Below are positions 1 through 11,770 of a DNA stretch of 64,000 bases, one piece after another. Source of the stretch: Tanytarsus gracilentus (Eukaryota; Arthropoda; Insecta; Diptera; Chironomidae); the NCBI GenBank assembly GCA_038502055.1, contig JAXRKN010000039.1, positions 62,001-126,000 on the forward strand, read 5' to 3'. The position numbers and the translations under genes were made by a program. The notes beneath the pieces were generated by a model. That model was not told the origin of the DNA and did no database searches. It saw nothing but the letters and a program-made list of their open reading frames with translations. Positions within the stretch are counted from its first letter, which is position 1; each line of letters opens with the position of its first letter.

Positions 1-58
1 TAAAATTAATTTAAAAATAAATTAATGGAGAAAATGATTCAAAAATAGTTTTTCTTAC

Positions 59-1096
59 GCGTTTTCTTAGCTTTGTTTGAATAAATGGTTTGAGTACTTT
101 GAAAAGCATACTAAATGCAGTAGAAGTGTTGACAAAATAGAGACTCTTAATACGCAAGGGTATGGCCTCTTGCAACCACTCCAGCATCATTGCAGCAAAC
201 ATTGGCGTAAAATGGAATATTTGATTTAAAGAAAGACCTAAAATAAAGTTTTAAAAGATGAATGACGAATTGTTAAATTTACCTTCATAATCGACTATAA
301 CAGAAACGCCATTTATCTAAAAATAAAATATAATAAATTTCTTCATCTTTTCCCTTAAAAAAGTAAAACAACACACTTGTGACATTGGCTCAAACATTGC
401 AGCTTGTAAAGAAATTTGCATTGCACGAAAAATATCATTGGTTGATACTCGAGATGGATTCCAATGTTCTAAGAATGAAGAGAGTAAAAGTTATAGTAAA
501 AAAATATAAAATAGAAATTTACTCACTTCCAAAATGAACTTTTAAAATTCGTCTTCCTTCTTTATCCCTTAGAGGATAATATTTCAATAATCCATCCTCA
601 AAAACTGTCCTAACCGACTCTGGCGATAGATTGTCGCAAACTTTTTTGTATTTAACTTTAAATTTAAAATACTTTTGCAAACGTTCAAAAGAACTTTCAG
701 CATAAAATTTGCACGGCCTCAAATAAGGAATTATGAAAGAATCCTCTATTGGAAAAACTAGATCTTCTTCTTCTAAAATAAATTTTTTGATATTAGATTG
801 AGACGAAAATATTAAAAGAACACGATGTGTATTAACGGAAACATGTTTTGAATTTTGACAAAATATTTTGACTTTGCTAAAAAAGTATAATATAAGTAAA
901 AATTCAAACCTATACCTTTTAACAGTTTTTTCATTTCATCTAATGCACTATGTTTAATTTCTTCAGTTTCCCGTAATTCATTTTTTGCCTTTTCTTTGTA
1001 TTTTTCTTCTCGGATTTCTTCATATTCTAAGCGAATTTTGTAATTACAACCTAAGTCAATGTATGGTAGATCATTTTCATCGAATTTTATAGACAT
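59..1096 (-). CDS. CRAL-TRIO domain lipid-binding protein (5' part; runs off left edge)
   Basis: Five coding exons on the minus strand: 1096-916, 772-527, 468-377, 316-283 and 237-59. All junctions are GT-AG and keep frame, giving 244 residues so far. The start ATG at 1096 has an A-rich context. Residues about 61-110 form the helical CRAL-TRIO N-terminal part (FPIEDSFIIPYLRPCKFY). From about 120 on comes the lipid-binding fold, with GVSVIVDYEGLS and PLRIKSLYFVN...KPFIQTKLRKR, both typical of insect alpha-tocopherol-transfer/retinaldehyde-binding-like proteins of about 300 residues. The last exon ends in phase 0 at a GTAAGA donor (58-53), so the rest of the domain lies beyond position 1. Family members carry hydrophobic ligands such as retinoids, tocopherol or phosphoinositides in the cytosol; the ligand here is unknown. 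Insects have dozens of paralogues, so no symbol is given. It is divergently arranged with the DHRS7-type gene. Confidence 0.88.
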
Positions 1097-2773
1097 TTTT
1101 TAGTTTTATTGATTACTTCTTATTTCTCCAACAAGCAAATGCAGACTGAATTGAGGTGTTTTGAAAGCACGCTGAGAAAAAAACAAGTTTTTTGTTAAAG
1201 GGCGTTTTTTTATTCGTCACATTTCAGGTGTTTAATTTGCATTTTTTGTTTCAACCTTTGATTGTTGTTGGGCTTTAAAAATCTTTTGTGAGTTTATCTA
1301 CTTAAAAGCACAAGAAAGCAACACATTTTTGAGACACATTAAAAAATTTCGTGTATCTAAAATTTAGATTTTTACATTTTTTTCGTAACGTAGACTTAAA
1401 AAACTTTTATTTTAATGCTCTTTAATCATGCTTAAATTTCTTTTGAAAAATCATCCCTACTTAGTTGTATTCTCATTAACTTTCAGTTCACATCTCTATA
1501 AAAAGAAAAGTTGAGGTTGTACCGTATAAGCTCATTTCTTTTCATTCTTTTCTCATCCTTCACTATTCAACACGCTTTTTCTTCGAGCACAATTCAGGTG
1601 AAAACTTTTCAGTCCCTTGCACTCTTCATCATCATTGTCGTTGTCTTCGCTTGACATTGATAAAAAGAATGGAAAAACGGGATAAAGATAGAAAAAGTTG
1701 TTGGTGGTGCTCACACGACAATTGTCGTTCTCACCTTTTGTTGTAGCAACTTTTTTTTGCGAGGGAATGATGAAGTGTATTGTTAACTATAGAAATGAAA
1801 AATCTCTCTTATCCATTCCACATCATGTCATATTACAAGCCATCCTACAAAAAGTTAGCTCCACATAAAGTTCAGATTCATCGAATGAGCTTGGGAGCAC
1901 AATGTAATCCTAGCATTTCTTTTCCGTTCAATAATCCTATGTAAGCATGAGGCACTTCAATTTTATCATTGTACTGTGTTCAACTTCAATGGTTTTTAAA
2001 AAGATTTTTTTTCCTCTTCATCTCATTCGGAGACAACTTGAAAATTGTTTTTCTTTTCCCCAAGAATTTTTTAATTCAAAATCATCTCTCTGATTTTTTT
2101 CTTTTTTTGAATGATTTCGATTTAAATTAAAAATTAATTAGCTTTTTCGAAAATTTAAAAAAATTCCAAATGTTCTGATCTGAAAAAAATCTCTCGCGTA
2201 CTTCACGGGCGTGAATTTTGTAAAAAAAGTTTTTGTTTCTTTTATTTTACCTGCACATGAGTGCAATGAAAAAATTAAATATTATTGAAAATGCTTTTTA
2301 AAAATATAATATGTTGACTATATTATGGAGTAAAACCACAATCAACAAAATTCAAATTTTTTACGAGTGTTCACAATTTTTTACCTTTTTCTGTAAGATA
2401 ACTTTGCTAGGCATTGGATAAATGTATATAACTATTATGGATAAATGCTTTCTAGAATAATAGTTCTTAATAGCTTATCATCTAAAAGTGATATATGAGC
2501 GTGCAGGGTTCATGCTGAATACTTTCTCATCTTCTCTTTCTTTCTTTTTTTGTATTGTAAACTTTCTTTTAAAAAACTCTAACACAAATAAGTCTTCACC
2601 TTCACATGTACGCGTAAATTTGTGAGCATGATTTTTAAGCATGTATGCATCAACAATATTACTGTTATTAATATGAACAGAAACATTAGCATTTTTATTG
2701 ATGACACCAAAGTTTTGAAGCTGTCTTACCATTTAAATAAGTTTTAAACATTAAAACTTTTCTAAATTTTAAA
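1097..2773. promoter_or_regulatory. Divergent intergenic region between the CRAL-TRIO and DHRS7-type genes
   Basis: This 1.68-kb AT-rich spacer separates two genes read in opposite directions, so it must hold both 5' leaders and promoters. I see no convincing TATA or Inr arrangement and no recognisable coding exon. An 84-codon minus-strand frame at 2478-2732 shows no family resemblance. Confidence 0.4.
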
Positions 2774-4070
2774 ATGGGACTTTTAGAGGCTATTGGATTA
2801 ATTTTCATCATTTATTGGCTCATTCAGTTATTTTTGTGGACAATTCTCGATTGTGATGTTGACTTGTTCGTAACATCTCTTTTGGGAAAGCCAATCAGTG
2901 AGTATAAGTAAAGTGTTAATTAAAATGATTTATTCATAAGTGAAAATTAAGGTAGTCTTAATGGAAAAGTTATTTGGATCACTGGAGCAAGCTCCGGAAT
3001 AGGAAGAGAGTTGGCTAAAGTTCTTGCACGAGAGGGAGTTAAACTCGTCTTAACAGCTCGCAATTTACGTGAGTTGGAAGCCACAAAGCAAGAGTGTCTG
3101 TCTCTTTCATCGGGAAAGCTCAATCAAGACGATGTTTTAGTGATTCCATTGGATATGCTTAAGTTTGCATTTCACCAAGATACCTTCAATCGTGTGGTTG
3201 CTCACTTCAAAGGTCTCCACATCTTAGTAAATAATGCAGGTCGATCTCAACGCGCAGAATGGAATAAAATTGATATCAATGTCGATAGAGAATTATTTGA
3301 GCTAGATGTGTTTTCTGTTGTTCATCTCTCACGTTTGGCTGTCTCCTACTTTGAGCAGAACAGTATAAATGGTCAATTAGCTATCACTAGTTCGACTGCT
3401 GGATTAATAGGTGCTCCTGATTCTGGCTCTTATACCGGAGCAAAACATGCGTTACATGTAACAATTTTTAAATAATTATAATTTCACTTAAGATCTAAGA
3501 GTTTGATTTTAGGGTTACTTTGAGTCATTGAGGACTGAAAAGCCTCATATTAATGTCAACATTTATTGTCCTGGCCCAACTTTTAGTAATTTCCTGTCTG
3601 AAGCATTTACCGAAACACCAGGCATTAAACATAACAAACCAGTTCAGCCAACTGATAAAAGAATGACAACAGAGCGATGTGCATATCTTTATGCCGTTGT
3701 GTTAGCTAATAACAAAAGTCTAAGCTGGTCAGGAATATTCCCCATCAATTGGATTGCTTATATCGGTTGTTATTATCCTAACATCAAGAGACTGTAAGTT
3801 TCAAATATTTTTCACATCACACATGCCATTCTCAATGTGACTGGGTTCATTCCTTTAGAGAAATGAAAATGTTTGGATTGCACATATTTTATTTCCATGT
3901 GTGTATGTGTAAAAGAAAAATATGTGAAGAAATTTTCTAATTTAAATATTTTCCCTCTCCATGTGTCTGTCGTCACATATCACAGATTGCTGGCAATTGT
4001 TGGTACAAGACGTTTGCAAAAGATCCGAGAGGGACGTTACAATAACTCAAATGATCCAAGTAGAGCATGA
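2774..4070 (+). CDS. Dhrs7: Short-chain dehydrogenase/reductase, DHRS7 type
   Basis: Four exons, 2774-2897, 2952-3457, 3513-3793 and 3986-4070, give 331 residues, close to the usual DHRS7 length. The start is the ATG in TTTAAAATGG. Residues 1-35 are a hydrophobic segment that should anchor the enzyme in the endoplasmic reticulum membrane. The classical SDR signature is complete: cofactor loop TGASSGIG (52-59), NNAG (135-138), catalytic Ser189, and Tyr202/Lys206 in the YxxxK motif (SGSYTGAKHALHGYF). An Arg after the glycine loop and an Arg in LTARN suggest NADP(H) preference. The PG motif (CPGPTFSNF) follows. The family reduces retinoid, steroid or other carbonyl substrates; the insect substrate is not established. 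Introns are 54, 55 and 192 bp. The protein is complete, with no broken motif. The neighbouring minus-strand CRAL-TRIO gene also belongs to a family handling hydrophobic small molecules, but a functional link is only speculation. Confidence 0.93.
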
Positions 4071-4909
4071 GAGCTATGCACAGATTAAATTACTTTGAAT
4101 CTTTGATGTTGGTTAAAATCTAAAAAAGGCGGATGAAATTTGACGTCATTTTATTAATATTCTATTTTGTTTGGAAAGCATCACAATTTTTTTCAATATA
4201 TTTATGTTTTTCTTTTATCATGTTCAGTGGCGAAAAAAGGGTTTTTTGAAGTTTAAATCTTGAAATATTTTTTCATTATACATACCTAAAAAGGACAATC
4301 ACGATGAAAAATGAAGGAGGAGTCATCGGTCAAGCGCACAAATGTGCATGTTAAGAATCTCTTTGAGGATGGAATTTATCATAACGACGTCTTTGCATAA
4401 CAAAGGGAATGATTATTAATCTTGGGTAAGGGCTTTGAATTTTTTAAATATTTGTATTTGTCATAAATTAAAGAAATATTAGTTGTTAAAGTTTAAATGC
4501 CATAATATACTTGACTATAGAGTTGATTTTATTTTTTAGTTGCAACCATTAGATTATTTTTTAAATGAGAAATAAATCAATTACTCATCAAACAGCTTTC
4601 CTCTGCATCTACCTTAACTTGATTTTCCATCTTTCTTCTTCCCGCAAATACTCTCAAGAGCAAATGAGCGAGAAATTATTCAATTTTGAAACCAAAATTG
4701 ATGTCGATCTCCTTTGGGCAATCGAAACAGAAAATTTTCCCCATTTCCAATTTGCTTTCCTCTGTAATGCTTCGCCTGATGTTTGTTAATTGAATAATGC
4801 AGAACTCTCGATAAATTCTCACAGAGATCGAATGATAAATTGGAAAGAGCAAAAAAGAACTCTCGGATTTTAAATTAAAAAGGAAGAAGAAAAAATTGTC
4901 AAATGAAAT

Positions 4910-4914
<5 letters not shown>

Positions 4915-4944
<30 letters not shown>
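4915..4944. repeat. (AG)n microsatellite
   Basis: An uninterrupted run of about 15 AG dinucleotides in non-coding DNA, following a purine-rich stretch. Confidence 0.95.
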
Positions 4945-4947
<3 letters not shown>

Positions 4948-7900
4948 TGAACGGTAAATTCAGCTAGAGCGATAATCGAGGAGGAAGATGAAAAGGCAAA
5001 AAAGCTCACTCAACAGAAATAAATAAATAAACATAGTCGAGAGCGGGTTCGAGTGAGAGGGCACATCAGGCAGGAAAAATGAGCTGAGGCGAAAAAAGAG
5101 AAATCTAATTATTGTCAAAAATACACATACATTGACATACTGGAATTTTTAAGAGATATTTGCAAGAATTCATTGAATCATTCTCCAAAAAACTTTTTTT
5201 TAAATAAAATTCTTAAAAAATTTGTCAGCGATTATTGGAGAATTTATTAGCTTTTAATCAGAAATACGCCTCAACAAATTTAATAACATTGTTTATACGT
5301 CAAGAATGAAATTAAAAAAATTGCTCATGGCAGATTTCGCAATCGAACGTTTGGGAGCATTAACAGCAGCGGCAAAGAAAGAAATACTTATTGGCAGGGC
5401 AAATTTATTTAAATTTAATCTGGTCGATAACAAAGGAAAATTTTTTTTCATTTGTTTAATATTGTATGAATTTCCCCAAAAAACAGTTTTTGACATTGCA
5501 CAACATGGCAATTAGAATTTTATAAAAAAATCTAAAATCTGAAATGCTAGAAAAAAACGTCAAACGTTTTATTACAATTCATTAAATATTTTTAAGCTCA
5601 AAGATAAAAACATACTTAAAAAAGAAAAGGTTGAAATGAAAAAATTGGCCTAAAAAATATTTTTTTTTTATTTAAAACACCAAAAGTAATTTCTCCTGAA
5701 AATTAATTTGAGTCTAACCCGTATATTTTGTACATATACTATGCACCAACTTGAAACAATGCCAAGTTGCATCAAAGTACTACATAAAGCTTCATTTTTA
5801 TAGAGGAAAAAATTCATCCAAGTATTAAGCTTTTTATGCAACACGATGTGCAGCACAGCATCATCCATTTTTCCTTCTCAGTGATTCAAAACTTCGTTAA
5901 AAATGCATAAAAAAGTTTAATCTCATTAGATTCTCTCTCTCTCTCTCACTCTTTCACAAAAATTCAGCAGAAGAAAAAGTTTAATAAGAAATAAAGTTTA
6001 TCCACATCCTAAATATTAGCACCTATATACTATATATGACTTAAAATATAAAATTAAATATTATCCTTTCAAGTAGGTCAAAAAATCTATTTTCAGAATT
6101 TAATTTTGATAATAGACAATTTTATTTTCTCATCTTTTTCAATTTTTATGTCAATTTAGCTTATTCACATTTCCATTTTCTTTCTTCCCATTCACATTTC
6201 CCATGAAAGTCATTTTCACACAATTTTTCTCGATCGCATATCAAAAACGATAGAATCTGCCATTATGTTTCAATCTTCACATCAAAACCAAAGAGTCAGG
6301 GCGCGGTGAGGGAATTGCTCTCTTTTTCTTTCTTCTGCGAGCCACATAAAAAGAATGGTCCATTAAATATATGCGATATATTTAAGGCACCTAACGCGTT
6401 AAAATCTAACCTGAACCATGAAAAAAATTTAACTTGAGCTATATGAATGATAATAAATTATTGATTGGCGTGAAGGTGAGAATATGATCGATTTTTCCCT
6501 CACTCGACTTGACTCGGCGAGCAGTTGATTGCACAAAAACATTACCCCTCGACTGCAGCATGAATATACATACTTTGCACAATGAAAGCACTGTCAAAAT
6601 TAATTTTCAATTTGGCTAAAAATATTTATATTAATTTTCACAACCAACCATTCCGTGCAAAACGCTCCCTATTTTAATAATTTGATGGTGTTATATATTA
6701 TAAATTTATTGTCTGCTCTATGACGTGGTGAGCTAGAGGGTTGAAGTGTAAAATAAAGTTGTCGGAATTGAAAAAAGTACTAAATATGTGAAAATTAAAA
6801 ATATTAATTTTGAAGCAATGCAATGAAATTATAAATCATTTGAAATTGTCAAAAATTGAATTCTGCGTAAAAAATGGGGTTTTTTAAATAATACATCTTG
6901 TCTTTAAGACGAATAACGTGTTTAATTTTAAACATCTGTTACGTGATGAGAATGAACTTGCACATATTTGCTCATTAAATTTGAAATCTTGATTTATTTC
7001 AATTTTCTCTCAGGAAAGGATGTTGCTTTATATATTTTAAAAGTAAGCAGAAGCAAAAGAGATTTATCTCGCTGTAAAACCAAGCTCCCTTTTCCTTGCC
7101 TTCGTTGTCGTTTTCATTGAATAAATATTTCATCAACTCGTTTTATGTTCTCCTTTCTCAACAATAAGCCGTTCATTGTTCGAATAAATGAAGTCGTAGT
7201 TGAACATCTCAAAAAGCTGCTTTTATTACATCCCCATTTCCTCCTCTCATTCTACTCGAGCTTAATGAAATGAAAATTTTATAATCTTCCTTTTAACTTA
7301 AAATGCTTTTATGCTGCTGTAATGCACTCATGAAGTTAAGACATATGTAAAGTGAAACAAGTGTAGTCCTGAAATCTACTTTGAGCAGATATAAGTGATA
7401 TGTTATAAATATATTTGCGAAAAAAGAAGTTTGAGGCTTCCACAGTATGATTGATTGCGTTTTCCAAATTTTACAAATAAAATGGAGAAAATACGCAATG
7501 TTAAAACCAACCTTACATGGTGCTTACGACACAAAAAACCATATAAACCGCTTTTAAATTTATTGCTTACAAAATATGTGTATTTCTTGTAAAGAAATAT
7601 GTAGAAATATCTTTCAAAGAGAAAATTTTGCGCATTAAACGTCTTTTGTGACAATTTTTTCTTTCTACAATGCAATATATGAAATTCATAAATTTATTTA
7701 TTTTTGCTCGTTGCAAAATGAATAATTTTATACACAAGATCTATTCAATAAGATAAATCATTTTCCACTTAAGGTGTTTTATATTGAAACTTTTCTCCCC
7801 AGTGTACTGATAAAATTAATTCGATTAAAATTTGCAACATCATCATCTCCACCACCTACCTACAAAGTGATAAAAATAATTGAGAAAACAAGAGCGAGAT

Positions 7901-8417
7901 TTAAGAAATACAATAGCGAGAAAAGCATAATTTTCTTCTTTCTCTAAATTTCCGACATCAATTTGAAAAAGTGGCTTAAATCATACATTATTGACTGTAC
8001 TATAATACAAACACCGTTTTTAAAACTTCGTTACTACTCAAATGATGGGCCTAGCCAAACCCTACAAACTGGCGAAAATGTCTTTTTTTATACAAATTTT
8101 TACTCATATGACTTCATGCACGTTGTTAAACTGGGGATGCAAAAAGGAATTCAAAATTTCAAAAAATATGTTATTCGAACATTAAGCATCTTATGATTCA
8201 GAACAAGATGATGAGTTTGAAATTTTAAAACTACGCAATTTATAGTTTTTATAAGAGGCGCTTCTGAGAATTTTTTTAACAGAGTCAAACTTCTTCATTG
8301 AGTGCAGCTTGTTATATAGTTCAAAAAAGTATGGGATACTTTTGTGCTTTTATCGCAGTCAAGCACGAAGTGAATGAAGAGCAATTAAATATAATTTATG
8401 ATTTAATAGAATAGTTA

Positions 8418-8420
<3 letters not shown>

Positions 8421-8456
<36 letters not shown>
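8421..8456. repeat. (GA)n microsatellite
   Basis: An uninterrupted run of 18 GA dinucleotides in intergenic DNA. Confidence 0.95.
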
Positions 8457-8458
<2 letters not shown>

Positions 8459-11400
8459 TGGGGGCAAAAAATTAAAACCTTAGATATAGCAGAGCAATTA
8501 ATAATGCATTTAAAAGCACTCTAAACATGGTGTGACTCTTAAGTGGCAAATGCAGGAAAATTACATTTTTCCTTTTCCCCTCTTCAAATTCAAATGAGAA
8601 CTCTCTCCCTTCCGCACTCTCTTGTGCATATGATTTTATGAGTGTATGTGGAGCAGCTGCTCGACGACGATGGACAAAGTTTTGAGTAATAAATTTATAT
8701 TTTATGTCAATTGCAGAACTTTTATTTTGCTGAATGTTTAATTTTTTATACATAAGAAGTTTATATTTTTGAGAAGTTTATATTGCTTCGATAAAGCCAA
8801 AATGCATTACCATAAGACTTTTAATTAAATTTTTATTCTCCGTGTTCTCCAAAAAAAAATTAAATGAACAAAAGTTTCATTTACATTTATTGGAAAATGC
8901 TTGATGAGACAGCATGGCAGTTAGTTTATCGACTGTTTTTGCAAACATTTTGTTGACTTAATTGAATTTTCCCTCGGATTTATTTTTTTATCCTTTTTTG
9001 TCGTCTGCTATATTCTCTCTCCTTCCTTCTCACCGCACACTGCATGTATAATGGTACCTTCCCGCATATTCCGTCTCTCGTTCATTGTTTTTAAATTTTA
9101 AATTAACCTATTTTTTCAATCAATGAATTGCGCATAAAACACGAAATGGGTAAAATTGATTATTATCTCCACTTTTTGCTCTCGCTCTCACCCAACCCCG
9201 TCCCGCCAAACACATACAGTTTTTACGTAAAGCAATTAAAACTTTTTTTCAATTAAATTTCACGCGCGGGCAAAATAACCAATACGAGCGTAAAGCTTTT
9301 TTCTCCCTTAATATCAACATGAGATGCAAGCAAAAAATGAAATATTTTAATTAGAAAACTTTTATACCTTAAGCTTGATTACTACTAAGGAACAAAAGAT
9401 AGTCATTTTCCATCACAATAGAGAAACTTGATATGACTTTAACATTGTGATGAAGGTTATATTCTTTGTAAAGTCATCAACATAAATGCCGTGTGTGGGA
9501 GGGATATGTTGTTTTCTCTAAATATTTCTTTTCGATAAACTTTGTGAGGGGATTTAGGATTTTGATAAGGGAGAATCAAATTCATATTCAAATTTGAAGA
9601 TTAGCATAATATTTATAAAATATGTGTGTACGTACATGTGTGATTTATTTTCGTTTCAAATCTTTTTCGCTCGAGATATTTCTAAGTTGTTTCATTGAAA
9701 CCTTTCACATTGGACGTCACTTTTCAGATTTTTTTTGAATAATTTATAGCAGCTCGAGCACTTTTTAAAATATTTTTTGTTCCTGAAAAACCAAATTTAA
9801 GTAGAAATAAAATTACTACAAACAAAATATTATGATTGAATCTACAAATCTGTTATATATCACATCGGAAAAATAGAAATCGGAAATGAAATTCATTGTA
9901 TACATTTTTGATATTTCCATGAAACTATATAGAAAGGACTGATTGTGAGTTTTTTAAACTTCATCACGCGTAACGGTCATTTGAATTTAAAAAGTACAAA
10001 TTAAGAAATTATATCGTTGAAACAATTAATCACAAAAAAGCGAGCAATTTTTCATTTGTAGCATTTTCCAAGTCTATAAATTGCTAAAAGCGGCAGCGCC
10101 AAAAATATTTATGATGATTCCTTCCAAACACCTTCTTCGTTGCTGTTGCTTCTCGCACATACACACACCAAATGATTTATAACTTTTAACGCCATCGCAA
10201 TATTTTCTACCTGGTGCTTTTTAACAGCGATACAACAGCGAGAGTGTATAAGGGAACGTTAAAGCAATAATTAAAAAAACATTCATTCATTCTCAAAGTT
10301 ATTGCTGGTGCAGATTCGTCTGCCTGCCAACTCTGCCAACTTATTACGACTTATAGCGGGCTTACAAGCAACAACATCATATGTTCTCCATTTCAAAGTC
10401 ATTTTTATCAATTTCCAGTTTGGAGCTGTGTGCTCTAAACCTGCCTCATTTCTCAAATTGAAAACTCAGAAAAAGCCTGCGAGAAAAAATTTCACCTCTA
10501 CTTCTTCCACATCGAGTTTGCTTCACGAACATACTTTTTACCATGAAAATAAAAGTCGACAGAGATCAGTGTACTAAGCAATCAATGTCTCAAATTGTTT
10601 TGAAAATACTTTATAAAGTTCGCTTCTATTAAAATTCGCTCGATTCATTTTCAATGCGAATTACGTCTAGAAGATTTTTTATATTGCCAATGTCGATAAC
10701 TATGTGTGATTAGTCAAATTATTTGAAAATTTAGAATCTATCTTTAAAAAGTATATGTATATGGTAACGTAGTGTGTTGTCATGTGCTCTAAATTGAGAG
10801 TGGTCTGTATGGAGGCGGTAAATATTTTTTCAATTGTCAACAACATCAGCATCTGCATTCTGAGTAACTTCGTTCGTAAACTCTGTTATCAGCATCAATT
10901 ATTCTTAATTTGAAAAGCGTGTGCAAATGCGCTCCCAGTTTCAAAGGGAATTTCACTCAAAAAAGCTCTACTTCTGTTCCACTAAAACCGTCCTCGTTTG
11001 AGTACAAACATTCAATTTATTTAGTAATTTTTCTTGAATTGAACCGTCATGGTAAATCCATTTGTGTAATCATCATTCGAAATTTTCGAATTTGTCTTTC
11101 ATGTTAGCGGGATAGATCGTAACTTTGTGATATAAGCTTTAAATTATTTGACTTTCTTTTCAAAAGGATAATTTGCGTTCAAACTACATTAAATTAACTG
11201 GAATATTTTTTCCATCCAACATATAAATTTTTAGAAATTTCGTGGTTAACAGAAAATTGTATAACCGTATAGATTGACCCTTTTTTCTAATATAAAACAG
11301 TTTTTATGACCACAGTAATGGTCGTAGAGGCATTTCCTTTTGACTCGTTTCGCATTTCATTCAGCTCATTCGTGCTTTTATAATGTTATCGATTTCTTCA

Positions 11401-11569
11401 ATCTTTGACTTTTCCGAGTGGCAATGAAAGAAGGTAAAAATGTATGGACAGAGCTTCCATTAAAAGTTATTTTATTATAAAAATATTTTGAAGCAAAAAA
11501 CCGAGAACAAATATTTATTTACTTATTTTTAAAAATAAGGTAATTTTCGAAGTTGTATTTAAAACAAGG

Positions 11570-11770
11570 TGGGTCTGCAAACGGCGTTGCCATTTCTAAT
11601 ATCTTCGCTGTCTTAGATCAGTAAGCCCCGATGCATAATTTCTGAAAAAATCGCGGAATCATTCGAGAAACAAAAAAGTTATTTTTTTTAAATTTTTAAG
11701 AATTTCGATTTTTGAATTTTTGTAATTTGTTTCTATATCCTCACTTGATAAGGCTTGTAATAAGGTCGAT
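11570..11770. repeat. Diverged dispersed repeat fragment
   Basis: This piece contains GAATCATTCGAGAAACAA (11656-11673), which recurs exactly as its reverse complement at 20121-20138. Both copies sit next to similar T- and A-rich low-complexity sequence. It looks like an old copy of an interspersed element; its ends cannot be defined. Confidence 0.45.

Noticed and set aside
2478..2732. Minus-strand 84-codon frame next to the DHRS7-type start
   Set aside because: No recognisable domain or paired exon. It sits in the shared 5' region and may simply be chance; a small unknown gene cannot be excluded.
10302..10577. 91-codon plus-strand frame
   Set aside because: Begins at a non-ATG codon, low-complexity Ser/Thr tail, no family resemblance, no flanking exons.
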